In this document: piece by piece, positions 23,409 through 35,754 of the stretch
How positions within the stretch are numbered: the first letter of the stretch is position 1
Layout: the number at the start of each line of letters is the position of its first letter
Assembly: GCA_023375785.1 (NCBI GenBank)
Contig: SZWC01004940.1
Span: 23,192 to 87,191, forward strand
Length of the DNA: 64,000 nt
DNA from: Penium margaritaceum
Lineage: Eukaryota; Streptophyta; Zygnematophyceae; Desmidiales; Peniaceae
Direction: 5' to 3'
The notes under the pieces: model-generated
The model's database searches: none
What the model saw: only the letters and a program-made list of their open reading frames with translations
Told to the model about the DNA's origin: nothing
Made by a program: the position numbers and the translations under genes

Positions 23409-24882
23409 TGTTACTTTGCAAATGTACATGAGTTTCTAAACCCCATGCATGGCTATTTCTATCCTTCCGTTCATGGTCCACTTCACATCAACCTCATGAC
23501 TTGCTTGGCCGAGGGCATTCTGGCCACCCCCCGACCTTTGGTGTTTTGTTCCCGAAGCTTCTCACAACGTCCACTATTTTCTAGAATGGTCAACAAAATA
23601 ATGGCGAATGGTATTAATACTTCAACACTAAAAAATGGGCATCTCAACGACGCTAGAATTTTATGAAACCACAATTGTAACAAACCTGGCATGCACTATG
23701 CCACTTTGTTATGTGACATAGGCAGGCACCATTCTTCCCAAAATGGTCGGCCACGTTGCATGCTTGGAAAAACGGAGATATTCCCCACTTCGGTCATCTG
23801 GTCGGCAAGGAGGCCTCCTTGTTGAACAGCCTCATGAAGAGGAAGCTTCATGGAAGCTTCCTTCTTGCAGGAGGGCGACCGGATAGTGCCTTGCACTATC
23901 CTGTCGCTGTTGGAGGTTTCGCAACCTCCAGCGGCGGAATGCAAGTCCATCGCAAATGTTCGCGGTGGGCTATGCAGGTCCTGCACAATCGCATTGGGCA
24001 TGACCCAATGTGACATGGCAAGAACCCCCACCCCATCAAGGGGCCCTTCACGATGACCCCTGCCATGGTGAGGGGGCTCGCGAGGGGCCACCGGCGGGCG
24101 TTCGGACGGGATCACCCCGCCGGATTCCACCTCCACCCGGTGGCGTGGAATATATGTTTTTTAAAGCATGTTGGCCATGCCATCAGACGAGAGGCGTCAA
24201 GGGGTGGCAAAATACCCTCACACGTGCGAAGGTATTTTGCCACCAGCTCCCCATCCCTAATCACGCTGGAAACTTAGGGTTTCCACGTGGACAACATAAT
24301 ATAGTTTAATGGGTTGACTCGACAAGACAAATGTATCTAGTCGAGTTGCGTCAACCCGTCGACAAAATGGATGGATAAAACAATATCATCCATCCTCCCT
24401 TTTGGGTTGCCCTATGACAAGAATGGACTCTGCGCCCCAACCTTAGTTGGAGCATACTTGTGAGAGGTGTCATTCATGAGAGACATCACTTCACAGTGAA
24501 GTTAATCTCCATGATCAAACTGCGCGATTGCCGTGAGCAACCGGGTCCCGAGGGCTCACTCACCCACGGAGACTCACACCCCGTTTACCCGCCGTGTTAC
24601 AACGATTCAGTATTTCTGAAACTCCCAACTTATCGGCAGAGTTTCTTGAATCAGCCATTTACAATATGATGTTGCATGTGTTGCTCAGCTTGAACAATGA
24701 AGATCTAATCAAATCCTCACTGTGATTATTGCAATTGTATGTATTTCATTCACTTGTTTGAAACTTGTCAACAAATTGTACTCACGGCTTAATAAAAATA
24801 ATCCATTTATCCTTATTCTTTGAACCCTCTACTACTCTGCACCTCATCTTGATAAGCCACCCATGTTCCGCTCGACGTAACA
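23409..24882 (+). repeat. gypsy B 5' LTR, split by a solo LTR
   Basis: The first part is 23409-23676 and the second 24602-24882. Together they give about 550 bp, the family length. It starts TGTTACTTTGCAAATGTAC and ends GTTCCGCTCGACGTAACA, two bases before the primer site. The piece between is a separate insertion. Confidence 0.75.
23677..24601. mobile_element. 925-bp hairpin-rich solo LTR
   Basis: It starts TGTAACAAACC and ends GTGTTACA (TG...CA) and is flanked by ACAAT on the left and ACGAT on the right, a 5-bp target duplication with one change. Removing it restores a normal LTR of element B. It is rich in perfect short inverted repeats, for example TGGCAAAATACC with GGTATTTTGCCA. No coding sequence is seen, so I read it as a solo LTR of an otherwise absent gypsy-like family. 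Confidence 0.75.
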
Positions 24883-24884
24883 CT

Positions 24885-24897
24885 TGGTATCTGAGCG
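24885..24897 (+). other. primer-binding site, gypsy B
   Basis: TGGTATCTGAGCG follows the LTR end ...GTAACA after two bases and differs from the initiator-tRNA-Met complement by one base. It is the best preserved such site in the array. Confidence 0.85.
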
Positions 24898-25063
24898 TAA
24901 CGGCGCTTGGGTGGCAAACAACACATCAACTTCAAGGCGACAACCTTGCACAAGTCCTTAGCACATCTCCACCATTAAAAATTTTGTAGGCATTGTAAGA
25001 ACAACAATGAAAGGGCCAATAGCACCCAACAGTGAGCATTAGTGACCAACAAAGACTCTGGGG

Positions 25064-26230
25064 ATGAAGAACCAACAACACTTGAACAACGACGCTCTTC
25101 AAGCAAACCAGACAATAGGGGCAACTTTCATGGTAAATGGCGCAGCACCAACAAACCCGACGGCCAACCAGGTGACGGACCCATTGGGCTCGGATAACCC
25201 TTCACCCCTGATGTCTTCCGTAGGGAGGACACCTGGTGTGATGATGAGGATGCACCAGCCGACAGACTTGCATCAACAAAGACACAAACCACAATCTGTC
25301 GAGACTCAAGAGCCTCAAAGTCCATCTGCTCCAGCAATTCAGTGCGGCAACGGAGGAGCTACCAAAATTCCATGCACCCAGAATCACAGCTCACAGGGAG
25401 ATATCTCAAGCTCTTGAGTGAATCCAATATTCAAATGGCAATCCCTGAACCATTTGATTGTGTAGAATCCAAAGGACCGGCGGTCACGATGTGGCTGATG
25501 AGTATGGAGGTATACTTTTCTGCTGCATGGATCATCAGAAACTAGAAGAAGATTGACCCCATGGCCTCACTTTTGCATGGCACGGTCTTGATTTGGTAGT
25601 CCGATCTAAAGGTCTTACAACAGTAGCAAGAGACTGGTGGAGTTGGATCAATGGCTCGTGCCACCAGTCTCACATCATGGACCACAAGCGTTCTTCCTCT
25701 TGAGAAGATGAATCCAACGTGGCACAACTCTTTGACTCCAACAAAAGACTGGATGGAATTTGCACGCGTTACACTTGCCCACTTTGGACAATCAACAAGA
25801 AGTCTGACGCATGGTACAAGATTTGATGCCTGCATTAGCAATCCAACGTGACAGAGTACACCCAGTGTTTTCATGAAATCATCACCAAAAACAACCTCAC
25901 CTCTGAAGAACTCTGATTCTACCATAACAACGCCCTTAAGAACGACATCTGGCGAGAAATTGCCATATTAAACATTCAAGAAGACCTTCCATGAATGATT
26001 GTGATAGCCAATTTAATCAAAAGTACCGACTTCAACAATTGAATGATGGAATTCCACACATTGTGATCCTCAAGCCATGACCCTTGTCTTGGTGGAAGGA
26101 AGTCACAGTCAGTGAAAACATTTTCTCCGGTGGAGATTGACATCGTCAATCAACGCAATCAACAGCTCTGATGGACTTACAAGAAGATGGGGCACACCTT
26201 GCGTGATTGTTGGAAACTGGGCAGTACGCC
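25064..26230 (+). pseudogene. gypsy B gag with zinc-knuckle remnant
   Basis: The frame from ATG 25064 runs 117 codons (MKNQQHLNNDALQANQ..., later FMVNGAAPTNPTANQVTDPLGS). After a stop the Gag core follows in the next frames: VTMWLMSMEVYFSAAW, DPMASLLHGT and MNPTWHNSLTPTKDWMEF. This matches the retrotransposon Gag domain with its conserved Trp/Phe spacing. The knuckle (26169-26210) has a stop for the first Cys and Tyr for the second, then G-H-TLRD-C. Confidence 0.7.
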
Positions 26231-26366
26231 AAAAGGGGGGAAGTTGCACCCAAAAAAAAATGGAGTCAGGAAATGACAAAGGGCAATACCAGACTGTGGA
26301 ACTCTAGTGCGGCCAAAAAAATCTGTAGTGATCGATCATCCATCTGAGTAGCTCATATCATCGTAG

Positions 26367-27482
26367 ATGAGGATTTTAAAGATTGCAAATTTTGATGAAG
26401 CACCCGAGGATGACCAACTGGCGATACTACTACAAGTGAATCCAAGGGGTTGTAAAAGTCACATAATGGTATCGGCACTACTCAATGAAGGAGCTCCTCA
26501 CAACTTTGTAAGTAATTGGCTTGTTCAGATGATGGGTTTGTACACCAAACCAGGGTTTTTAATCAATATATAACATCTTCTGTAGTGACTTATTGAACCT
26601 CTTTAACTGCAAATCCAATATCTGCATGGTATAATGGTTTGGAGAACTTGTCCAATGAGTGACCACAAGAACATCCTCGGGCAAAACTTTCTATATCGGC
26701 ATGAACCGTAGGTAGAATGGAGCAGAATATTGGTCTATGTTAGCATAAATGATGGAAAATGACACCTGTCTCTGATTGGGCGAGAACCAGCACATGTGGA
26801 AGCAACAAAGGAAGTTACCAAAGTGGCAAAAATCCATAAGAAAACTTTGGACTTGGCCAGAAGATATCTACAACGTGGACAACGTGGAGCCCAAGCGTTG
26901 CTTGTCCAAATGAAGAAAAGAAAAGCCGAAGATATTAAAGCAACATGTGCAACCACATTGGCCTCCACACCAGACAGATTTGCAGTTGTTTCGAGGGAGC
27001 TCTCACCACTCGTCGAGGAGTTCCAACGGATTTTCCCCGACAACGGCCTGGAGAGCTATCCCCACAACAAATCATTGACCATTAGATCGTCCTGAAGCCG
27101 GCCAGCCAATTGACAGTGAAGGGGACTTATCAAATGAATAGCCACGGATTGACCAAACTCAGAAAGTAGCTGGATGAGACACTCAGTCAGGGATTCATCA
27201 GACCATCCATGTCACCCTACATGACACTTGTACTTTTTGTGAACAAGAAAACCAAAGGGATGGGAATGTGTATGGAATGTTGAGCATTCAACAACATCAC
27301 CATTAAGAACCGTTACTCTCTTCAGCAAGCACAAAAACGTTTTGGCCAACTCCATGGGGTAAAAACTCTCACCAAATTCATTCTTCGCAACAGCTATCAT
27401 CAGATCCGCATATCTGATAAGGAAATCAAGAAGAGGGTGTTATACACCACATACGGGTGTTCCTGAGACACGAATGCCTCTA
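26367..27482 (+). pseudogene. gypsy B protease and N-terminal half of RT
   Basis: The protease region reads IMVSALLNEGAPHNFVSN, with Asn in place of the catalytic Asp. RT begins with the lead-in LSPLVEEFQRIFPD (26990 on), shifts frame, then shows LDETLSQGFIRPS, IKNRYSLQQA, and LTKFILRNSYHQIRI where the first catalytic Asp is now Ile. The frame is cut at 27482 by a small DNA element, after TTYGCS. Confidence 0.75.
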
Positions 27483-27484
27483 TA

Positions 27485-27974
27485 CCCTACTGATCTTTAA
27501 TTTTGATTTTTCATATTTGAATTTACGTGAACTTTACATTCGTTCATGGTTTTAGGTCATACAGTTTTTTAGGTGGGTCGTTAACTTTCGTCCAACGAAA
27601 AAAGGTGACCCCTCAATTCGACGACGGCAGTGCTCGACACCTTCACTTCGGGCAGCGGCGTCAGGCAGGGCCTGTCTGACAAAGCGGCTTTCCAATTCTC
27701 GCGGAAATCCGCCTCGTCAAAGAGGCACGTCACTCAATTCATGCTCGCAGTCCGGGTGTTTGAGCCAGATGCGAGAGAAAACTGACAGAAAAACATGGTC
27801 CTGGCACACATACTAATGGTCGCAAGATTTAACCTCGGGGTCAAAAGATGAAATTCAGAAAGCTTACCCAAAAGAAATCATGTAGGTGGCACCTAACTAA
27901 TTTGACAAAATTTCATTTTTGATGAACAGATTCATCCAAAAAATATTTGATATCAAAATTAAAGATCAGTAGGG
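27485..27974. mobile_element. 490-bp MITE with TA target duplication, mariner/Stowaway-like
   Basis: The left end CCCTACTGATCTTTAATTTT is exactly repeated, inverted, at the right end, and the identity runs on to GAT (23 bases). TA flanks both sides (27483-27484 and 27975-27976), as left by Tc1/mariner-type transposases. There is no coding frame. It sits inside RT of element B between the finger region and the DD box; about 90 bases of RT are also missing there. Confidence 0.85.
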
Positions 27975-27977
27975 TAC

Positions 27978-29550
27978 CATTTACTTCTTGATGACTTCGT
28001 TATCCAATATCACTCATAAACCCACCAACTAGAGATGGGGAGCTAGTGAAAAAAACATTTAACTCTTGAAGAAATGCCATGGCCTCAGCGCCAGCCCCAA
28101 GATTGGCGGATCCAACGGTAGACTACGTCATGGCCAGCAACGCATCGGATCAAGAAATCGGAGATATTCTACTCCATGATAACGGCGGTGGAGAACAACG
28201 GGTAGCATACATGTCGCCAAAAATATGCGTACCGGAACTCAGCTACACGATGCACAAAGAGGAGATGATCACATTCGTGCACGTGTTCTGAAAGTGGCGG
28301 TGCTACTTGGAATACCAATGGTGCATTACTTGCACTGACCACCACGCACTCAGATACCTCAACACTCAGTCAAATATGAGCTGTTTACAAACTCAATGGA
28401 TGGAGTTCCCCGAGTCCAACTTTGAGTAAGACATCGAGTACCAAACTCGAAAAACAAATCCGGTGGATGCTGTGAGTCCGCAACCAGACTTGATGGGCGA
28501 GATTAACACGCTAGTCGTCAAACAAGAACCGTACCTTGCAAGGCTATTCGTAAATGGTTACAAGGAGTTTGGAGTGTCCAACAAGACCAAGTTCTGGTTT
28601 GACGACCCCTACTGGCGATGGCGATTCAATCGCCACATCGTTGTACCACCGAACAAGGAGATGCGACAGAGGCTCAGAGGAGTGTCACAACACCACTCCA
28701 CGTGGACTCTTCCTCTCAATGAGCTAGGAAAAGAGAACTGGTGGGGTAAGATGCAGGCCAACATGGCAGATTTATGCAAATCGTGTGACATCCATCAACG
28801 ACAAAAGTCTCGTTACACAAGGCCACTAGAAATATGCCAACATTTTCCTTTTCAACCAGAGCCATGGGTCAAACTTCGTCACGGGATTACCCGCCACTCC
28901 CAATCGCTAAGACGCCGTCCTCGTGGTAGTAAAAAGGTTTTAAAAGATGTCACAGCTCATCCCAACAACGACCACCGTTTATTGCGGAGAGAACATCACA
29001 TCTGTCTCTGAATTTTGATTGTACATCAAAACGACATGCAAAATTCCATCAATACCGACAGAGAAGGATGCTTCACCAGCCATTTTTGGTGTAGATTGAT
29101 GATGTCTTATATAAGTAGGATCTAGCTACCAACGGTGTTTAGTCCCTAAGCCAGTGGGGACAAGGAGCGGACCGATGAGATGCTAAAGAAACCTCTTTAC
29201 ACTTCATGCTAGCGAGACAGTACTGATTAGGTGGCAATACTACTGACCGCCTAACTTGCATACAACTCTGCAACCTCAACCACAACGGGTAAAACCCCGC
29301 TCGAGGTGGTAAAAAATAAACTTCCTGACTCACTGGTTGGGCTTAAAAGCGAGAGCAGTATTCCCGCATTTGACATTCATCGTCGAGATTTCTGTAGCAT
29401 TTTGGAGGATACACAGAAGAGAATCTCAAAGACATAAGCAGCTATTAACCGAACAGCTGATCAACATCACCATGATGATGTATCTTTTGCTGGAAATTGC
29501 TTCCTACTTCACCCGGCTCATATCAAACTCTGAGGACATGACTTTGTGAA
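27978..29550 (+). pseudogene. gypsy B RT remnant, RNase H and integrase
   Basis: Just after the MITE comes LLLDDFVIQYHS, which fits the RT YxDD box. RNase H (28079-28450) shows PTVDYVMASNASDQEIGDIL, KEEMITFVHVF, a stop, TCTDHHALRYLNT and the NPVDAVSPQPDL exit. Integrase (28463 on) has the zinc region (CKSCDIHQRQK), then TDREGCFTSHFW and an altered PQTDGQTER block that still holds a Glu (KERTDEM). Later comes LAYNSATSTTTGKTPLEVV. Several stops and frame changes interrupt it. Confidence 0.75.
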
Positions 29551-29590
29551 GCTCAAACCCTGATGGTTAAGACCATTTGAGATCGAGTGA

Positions 29591-29917
29591 ATGCCAACCC
29601 CTGTCATTTTTCAAATACTCTTGCCTAACAGCATGGTGATCCACCAAGTCTTCCACATCAGCAAGCTCAAGAACTACCGGGATCCCAACGAGTGCTTCCT
29701 CGACCAAAGTGTTGCTCCTCCACCTCTTTTTCAAGTGGTCGGAGATACGGAGCACGTGATTGAAGATGTCCTTGGAAATCAACGCGGTGGAAACATGACT
29801 GAGTATTTGGTCAATTGGAATGGCAACAATGCCGCACATAACTTTTGGGAGCCCTACGACAACATTGGATACGTCGATCATCTTTTGAGTGGCTACTACA
29901 GTCGTCACCAGCCTTAA
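29591..29917 (+). pseudogene. gypsy B integrase C-terminus with chromodomain
   Basis: The 108-codon frame opens with the conserved integrase tail MVIHQVFHISKLKNY. It continues into a clear chromodomain: VIEDVLGNQRGG, TEYLVNWNGNNAAHNFWEP, then YVDHLLSGYY. In chromoviruses this domain reads histone marks and steers integration. This copy keeps the aromatic and acidic core positions. It is followed after about 30 bases by the polypurine tract and the 3' LTR. Confidence 0.85.
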
Positions 29918-29946
29918 TCTGCTTATGCGTCTGAATGTCACGGCCA

Positions 29947-29958
29947 AAAGGGGGGTAC
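29947..29958 (+). other. polypurine tract, gypsy B
   Basis: AAAAGGGGGG followed by TAC lies directly before the TG of the 3' LTR, as needed for plus-strand priming. Confidence 0.8.
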
Positions 29959-30617
29959 TGTTATGTACCAGACGTACACGAGTCCCATAACTCCGTGCAT
30001 GGACATTTCTGTCCTTACATACATGGCCCATTGCAGGTTGACCTCATGATTTTTATGCCATTCGGCCAAGGGAGTATTGGCCACCTGCTCCAACCTCCGG
30101 AGTTAAGTCCCCAAAGGTTCTCACAGCTTTGACCAATTTATGGAATGGTCGATGCAAGTATCACAAACTGTATCGATGTTATGATACTCTTTGGTCAAAT
30201 TCTTGACGACGCTAGAATTTTTAAAGCCGTGCATTGATGTTCTCAAAACCCTCCGAATTTTGATTGAAGTTTTTAAAGTGGCCACTCACGATGCAACGGC
30301 GCATGTGTTACTCTACTCAAGCACCAAAGACCTAGGTATGCCTCACTGTGATTTCTTTCCATTGTACAAACGCACTTGACTTCTTAAAAAAATCTCATAA
30401 GAGAACACTTATTGCTTAGTAAAAGTTATCCATCTGTCCTCATTCATCCAATTGTCTATTTTTCTGCACTTCATCCGTGTGAACCATCCACGTTCTACTC
30501 TGTGTAAAACCTCATTGCTATGAACCATCCACGTTCCGCATGGTGTAAAACATGCGACATTAGACTCCAGCGCCAAAGACCCAAGACATGCCTCATTCTA
30601 TTTCTTGTTATCGTATT
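29959..30617 (+). repeat. gypsy B 3' LTR plus a short LTR fragment
   Basis: It starts TGTTATGTACCAGACG and ends near 30555 (CCACGTTCCGCATGGTGTAAAAC), with an internal duplication of GAACCATCCACGTTC about 60 bases apart. From 30556 to 30617 a fragment of the LTR middle (CAGCGCCAAAGACCC..CCTCATTC) is repeated before the next full LTR begins. Confidence 0.75.
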
Positions 30618-31164
30618 TGTTATGTCCCTGATGTACACGAGTCCCTAAACTCCGTGATTGGGCATTTTTGTCATTGAATTTGTGGCCTACCAGACGATGA
30701 CCTACCAATTTCTACACCGATTGGCGAATGACATTTTGGCCACCTGCCCCAACCTCCACTGCTCCGTTCCAAAAGGTTCTTCTACCAATTTACAGGATGG
30801 TATAGAGAAGATTCGTGAACCATGAAGGTGTCTTGATATTTTTCTATTAGCTTCTCGACAGCCCTAGAATTTTACAAAACCACGCCTCGGAATTCTCAAA
30901 GCCTCCCAACTTCTTGGCGGAGTTTCTTGAAGCAGCCACTCACAATGCGATCTCGTATGGATTGCTCACCTCAAGCGCCAAGGACCTAACATATGCCTCA
31001 TTCTGACTCTTGTCATTGTATGCATGTGCTTTATTCCCTCAAAATTTTCATTAAAACACACTTACTGCTTAACACAAGTTATCCATATGTCCCAATTCTT
31101 CCAATCGTCTACAGTCCAGCACCTCATCCCGCTGAACTACCTACGTTACGTCTAGTGTAATACA
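30618..31164 (+). repeat. gypsy C 5' LTR
   Basis: It starts TGTTATGTCCCTGATGTAC and ends GTGTAATACA directly against the primer site. It is 547 bp long and has all family landmarks. Confidence 0.8.
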
Positions 31165-31176
31165 TGGTATGAAGGC
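31165..31176 (+). other. primer-binding site, gypsy C
   Basis: TGGTATGAAGGC, a degraded form of the initiator-tRNA-Met site, abuts the LTR end. Confidence 0.65.
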
Positions 31177-31262
31177 ACAGTGGCGCTGGAGGAGAGACCA
31201 ACGCATTAACTACCTCGAGATAACCTCGCACAAGCCTTCATAAAATCTTCACCAATCAAAAC

Positions 31263-32600
31263 ATTACAGACCTCACGAAAACAATGGTGAATAAAGTGAT
31301 TGCACCCGGTGACAAGAATGAGTTATCGATGAACACTCTTGCGATGGAGGATGAGCGGTTCGCAAACACTGACGCTCTTCAAATGAACTAGATAGCAGCA
31401 ACAACCTTCGCGGCAAATGGCACAACATTGACGAACCCGATGGCTAACCCGGTGACAGATCCCTTGGGCTCGACAAACCCTTTGCCTCCATTGCTTCCCG
31501 TTGGGTCGGCACATGGCGCAATTGGAGGCACTGCCCGACATGCTCCTATTAATGAAAAACCTGTACAAGACCTTGTTGGGACTTAAGAGCTTCAACACCC
31601 ACTTGCTCTGAATGCTCCACGTGGCAATGGAGGAGCTTTGGATTTCCCATGTACACAAAGCAGTTTTCACCAAGAGAAACCTCCAACTCTTGAGTGAACC
31701 CTAGATTGGACCGGAACTTCCTGAACGTTTCATTCCACAGATTCAAAGGGACCAATGGTCAACATGTGGCTGGCGTCTTTGAAGGTTTGCTTCATCACTG
31801 CTGGGATCAACGACAAAAAATACAAAATGACCTTGCGGCCTTCCTTTTACGTGGCCCAGCTATAAGTTGGTTTCTCAATCTATAGACCATCCAACGACAG
31901 TAGGAGACCAGCAAAGCCAAATCAACAACACACGTGACTGCTCTCACATTGTTGACCATAGGTGTGCTGCATCTTGAGCAGACAAATCTGACAGGGCACG
32001 ACTCTCTCACGCAACCAAGAACGTGGAGGGAATTCTTGCGTACTACACTCGCCCACTTTGGAAAATGGAACAAGAAGTCAAAGGCATGGTTCAGGCTCCA
32101 ACGCCTTTGCCAGAAAGACCAGCGTGGTAGAGTATACACCGCGTTTCTGCAAAATCAGCACCGGCAGTGACCTCCCGCATAACAAACTCTATTTCTACTA
32201 CATCAATAGCCTCAAGCAAGACATTCGGAAAGCAATCCCCATTTTTTTATTTGGGATGATCTTCCATGAATGATTGTAGCAGTCAATTACATCGTCAGCG
32301 CAGATCAAACGCTCGGATGCATGAATCCAATAGCTCGCAACCCCAACGCCACAATCCTTCCTGTGTTGGAGGAAAGTCGAAGTCAATGGAAACGTCATCA
32401 CCGATGGAGGCTGAAACCATTAACCAATGTGATCAACAGCGCTGCAAAACTTATGGAAAGCCAGGTTGTATCTCGCATGACTGTCAGAAACAACATCAGC
32501 AGAAAAAAAGAGAGAAGGAAGTCGAAGAGAAAAGAGAGGAGTTGGAAAACAGTAGAAGAGAGGAGTAGACGACAAGGCTCTTGTCCAGTCATAAGATTCT
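31263..32600 (+). pseudogene. gypsy C gag with zinc-knuckle remnant
   Basis: After the leader the start block ATTFAANGTTLTNPMANPVTDP is shared with A and B. The core is spread over several frames, for example LTGHDSLTQPRTWREFLRT. The knuckle (32443-32484) reads C-KT-Y-GKPG-C-ISHD-C, so the second Cys is Tyr and the His is Cys. A Lys/Glu-rich tail follows (KKREKEVEEKREELEN). Confidence 0.65.
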
Positions 32601-32639
32601 GCGCCGACCAATTGCCCATCTAAGTGGCTCACGTAGACA

Positions 32640-33690
32640 AGGGTGCCTGAGATCGCAAAGTTTAAGGAGAGGTACAAGAACACAATCAACGATGCTATAA
32701 CGAGTGAAACCAAAGGGTTGTAAAAGTCGTAGAATGATACCATTACTAGTGGATGGACAAGATTCACATAGCTTTGTAAGAAATGACACGGTTTGGAAGC
32801 TGGGTTGAAGACTAAACTAGAAGCATTTAAAGGAAAATTTGTTGACGGTCGCCTCTAGATCCGTCAACTTTGGGAGCCTCTTCCACTGCAAATTGGAAAT
32901 CTGCAGGACAGAATGGTTTGGAGAAGATTTGTAATGAGCGGCCAAAAAATCATCCTTGACAAAGATTTCCTGTACGGGCACAATTCGCAGGTGGACTAGA
33001 GCAGTGGATTGTTCTACGTCAGCATTGCTCACAGAAAGGGACGCCTACCTCTGGTTAAGTGACCCAGGATGAAATGGCAGCTATGGAAAGCAGGAGAGGA
33101 AGTTGCGGTAGCCATAAAAATCCAGCCAATATCCTGGAACGTGGCTAAGAGATATCTGCAACGCAGAGCTCAAGCATGGCTAATCCGCACAAAGACCAGG
33201 GAAGCACAAGAGATTGGAGCTGCAGAGGAGAACACACTGGCCTCAACACCTGAGAAGTTTACAACGGTAATGGAGGAGTTTGCAACACTCATCGAGGAGT
33301 TTGAAGGGGTTCTCCCTGAAGAACTGCCTCAAGAGTTACCTCAACAGCAAAACATAGATAATCAAATGGTCATGAGGCCAAGCAGCAGGCCGAAGGTGAA
33401 AGGAACCTATGGGATTAGCAATCATGAGCTGACCAAAGTCAAGAAGCGACTAGACGCGATGCTTGGTCAGGGGTTCATCAGATCTTCCACGTTACCAGAT
33501 ACGCAACCTGTACCTTTTGTTAAAAATAAACCAGAGAGATACGGACGTGTGTGGAATACCAAGCGTTGAATAGCATCACCATCAAGAACCGCTACCCTCT
33601 TCCAAGAGCAAATGAACTTTTTTAACAACTCTACAAGGCTTGAATTCATGCAAAGCTAATTCACGCAACTACTATCATCAGATACTCAAT
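32640..33690 (+). pseudogene. gypsy C protease and N-terminal RT
   Basis: The protease motif reads IPLLVDGQDSHSFVRND. The RT lead-in lies in 33069-33569: FATLIEEFEGVLPEELPQELP, GTYGISNHELTKVKKRLDAMLGQGFIRSS. Then IKNRYPLPRANE-like sequence follows in a shifted frame up to NYYHQI at about 33685. The palm with the DD box and most of RNase H are deleted here. Confidence 0.75.
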
Positions 33691-34660
33691 GGAACTCAAT
33701 GGGTGGAGTTCCTCGAGTCCAACCTCGAGTACAACATCGAGTACTGACCTGGAAAACCTAATCCAGCGGATGCTCTATGTCGACAACCGGATTTGATAAC
33801 CGGAATCAGAACGGTACTCGTCAAACAAGACCCATACGTTGCAAGGCTGTTCGAGAAGGAAAATGAGGAGTTTGGTGGGTGCGTCAAGACCAAGTTCTGG
33901 TTTGACGAACCCTGCTGGCAACGGTGGCTCACTTGCTAGGACGTCGTCCCACCAAGAAAGGAGCTATGGAGAATGTTAGTGGAGGAATGCCACTACATCT
34001 GTCCAGGTGGACACTTCACCAACGGCAAGACGCTCAAGAAACTGGCGTAATACCATTGGTGGGGCATGATGTAGACCGTCGTGTCAACCTTCTGCAAATC
34101 GTGTGCCACATGTCAGAGACTCAATCTTGTCGCACTAGGCCAGCCCGTCTACTCTGAACACTCCCAGTTCCGTCAGAGCTGTGGAGTGACATCAGCATGG
34201 ATCTCGTGACGCGATTTCTTACCACTACCAAGAATTACGACGCAATCCTCATTGTGGTGGAAATGTTTCCTCAAATGTCGCACTTTATTCCAACAACAAC
34301 CACCGTCACCCTAGAAGGAATAACATGCCAGATTGTATGGCTCCACGGCATGCCACATACCACCATCCGTGATAGAAACAAGCGCTTCACTAGCCGTTTT
34401 TGGCGCTAATGGATGATGTGTTACGGAAGTTGCATAAATCTATCAATGGTATTCTATCCTCAAACCAAAGGGCAAATGGAGCGGACGAATCAAACGCTTG
34501 AACAGCTTCTCTGCACATTGTACAAGCCACACGGCACCGAATGGGCAGCCAAACAACCAACGACCGAACTCCCATACAAATCCACCTCTTCTCGTGCAAC
34601 AGCTAAAATATTGTTCGAAGTGGTTGACAGCAAACTTCACGACACACCGACATGATTACA
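33691..34660 (+). pseudogene. gypsy C RNase H tail and integrase
   Basis: The sequence resumes at the RNase H exit (WVEFLESNLEYNIEY..NPADALCRQPDL). The H2C2 zinc region ends CKSCATCQRL. The core (34197-34655) reads YDAILIVVEMFPQMSHFIP, with Glu for the first catalytic Asp, then IRDRNKRFTSRFW and GQMERTNQTLEQLL, with the Glu kept. Stops and frame changes are frequent. Confidence 0.75.
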
Positions 34661-34785
34661 AAGTCAGTGCAACATTCCCGCCGTCAACATACACCGCAGG
34701 GATTTCTCAAGTGTCTCTCAAGAAACGCAACAGACCCTCACAAAGACAAAAGCGGCTATGAAGTGAGCGGCCGAATGCCATTACA

Positions 34786-35222
34786 GTGATGACGTGTTTA
34801 GTGCTGGCGATTGTTGCCTCCTCAGCTCTGCAAACACCAAACTCCAAGGAAAGGACTTTGCAAATCTCAAACCCAGCTATTTGGGACCATGTGAGCGCGA
34901 GAGGATGCAAACCCCTTTTGTTGCACGACTTTGCCTGCCTCACGACATGGCAATCCACCGTGTCTTCCACATCAGCAAGCTCCAAGTATGAACTTCCTCG
35001 GAGGAGATGTCACATCACCACCTCTTGTAAAATTTGACGGGGATACGAAGTATGTGGACAATGATATCCTTTGAAATAGACATCGTGGAAAAATGACAGA
35101 GAATCTGGTCAAGTGGCACGACTACGACGTTGCGCACAACACCTGGGAGTCCTATAATCATCTATGAGACGTCGTTTACTAATTGACGGCTATTATTGTC
35201 AACACCGGCTTACATCTGCAAA
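34786..35222 (+). pseudogene. gypsy C integrase C-terminus and chromodomain
   Basis: VFSAGDCCLLSSANTKLQGK, LKPSYLGPC and MAIHRVFHISKL are the usual integrase tail. The chromodomain follows in another frame: DTKYVDNDIL, TENLVKWHDYDVAHNTWES. It ends in stops near 35166, 20-90 bases before the polypurine tract. Confidence 0.75.
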
Positions 35223-35240
35223 CACGCCAGGAAATCACGG

Positions 35241-35253
35241 CTACAAGGGGGCA
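35241..35253 (+). other. polypurine tract, gypsy C
   Basis: ACAAGGGGGCA lies directly before the TG at 35254. Confidence 0.7.
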
Positions 35254-35754
35254 TGTATTACGTCCCTGACATACATGAGTCCCAAAACTTTACAGGTGGG
35301 TATTTTTGTCATTACAATTTGTGGCCCAGTACGCGACAACCTCCAAATCTTTACGCCGATCGGCCGAGGTTGTTTTGGCCACCTTCCCCAACCTCTGGTG
35401 TGCTTTTTTATAAGGTTTCTTACAACTCCGACCACTTTCTAGAATGGTCGACAGAAGTGTCACGGACCATATCGGTGTTTTGATATTGTTTGGCCGACTT
35501 CTGAACAGAGCTGGTCCTTTAGAATACTGAACCTTGATGTTCTCAAAGCCCTTAATTTCCCAATGGAGCTTCTTGATGTAGACACTCATGGCACAACCTT
35601 ACACGCGTCTCTTGGCTTGAACACTGAGGACACAACATATACCTCATTCTAATTCTTGACATACTTATTGCTTAATACAAGTTATCCATTTTTCCCAAAT
35701 TCCTCATATCTTCTATTTTCTCGTACCTCATCCATGCAAACCACCTACGTTCCA
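35254..35754 (+). repeat. gypsy C 3' LTR
   Basis: It starts TGTATTACGTCCCTGACATAC and runs to ACCACCTACGTTCCA. It lacks the last dozen bases of the consensus end and abuts the next LTR. Confidence 0.8.
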
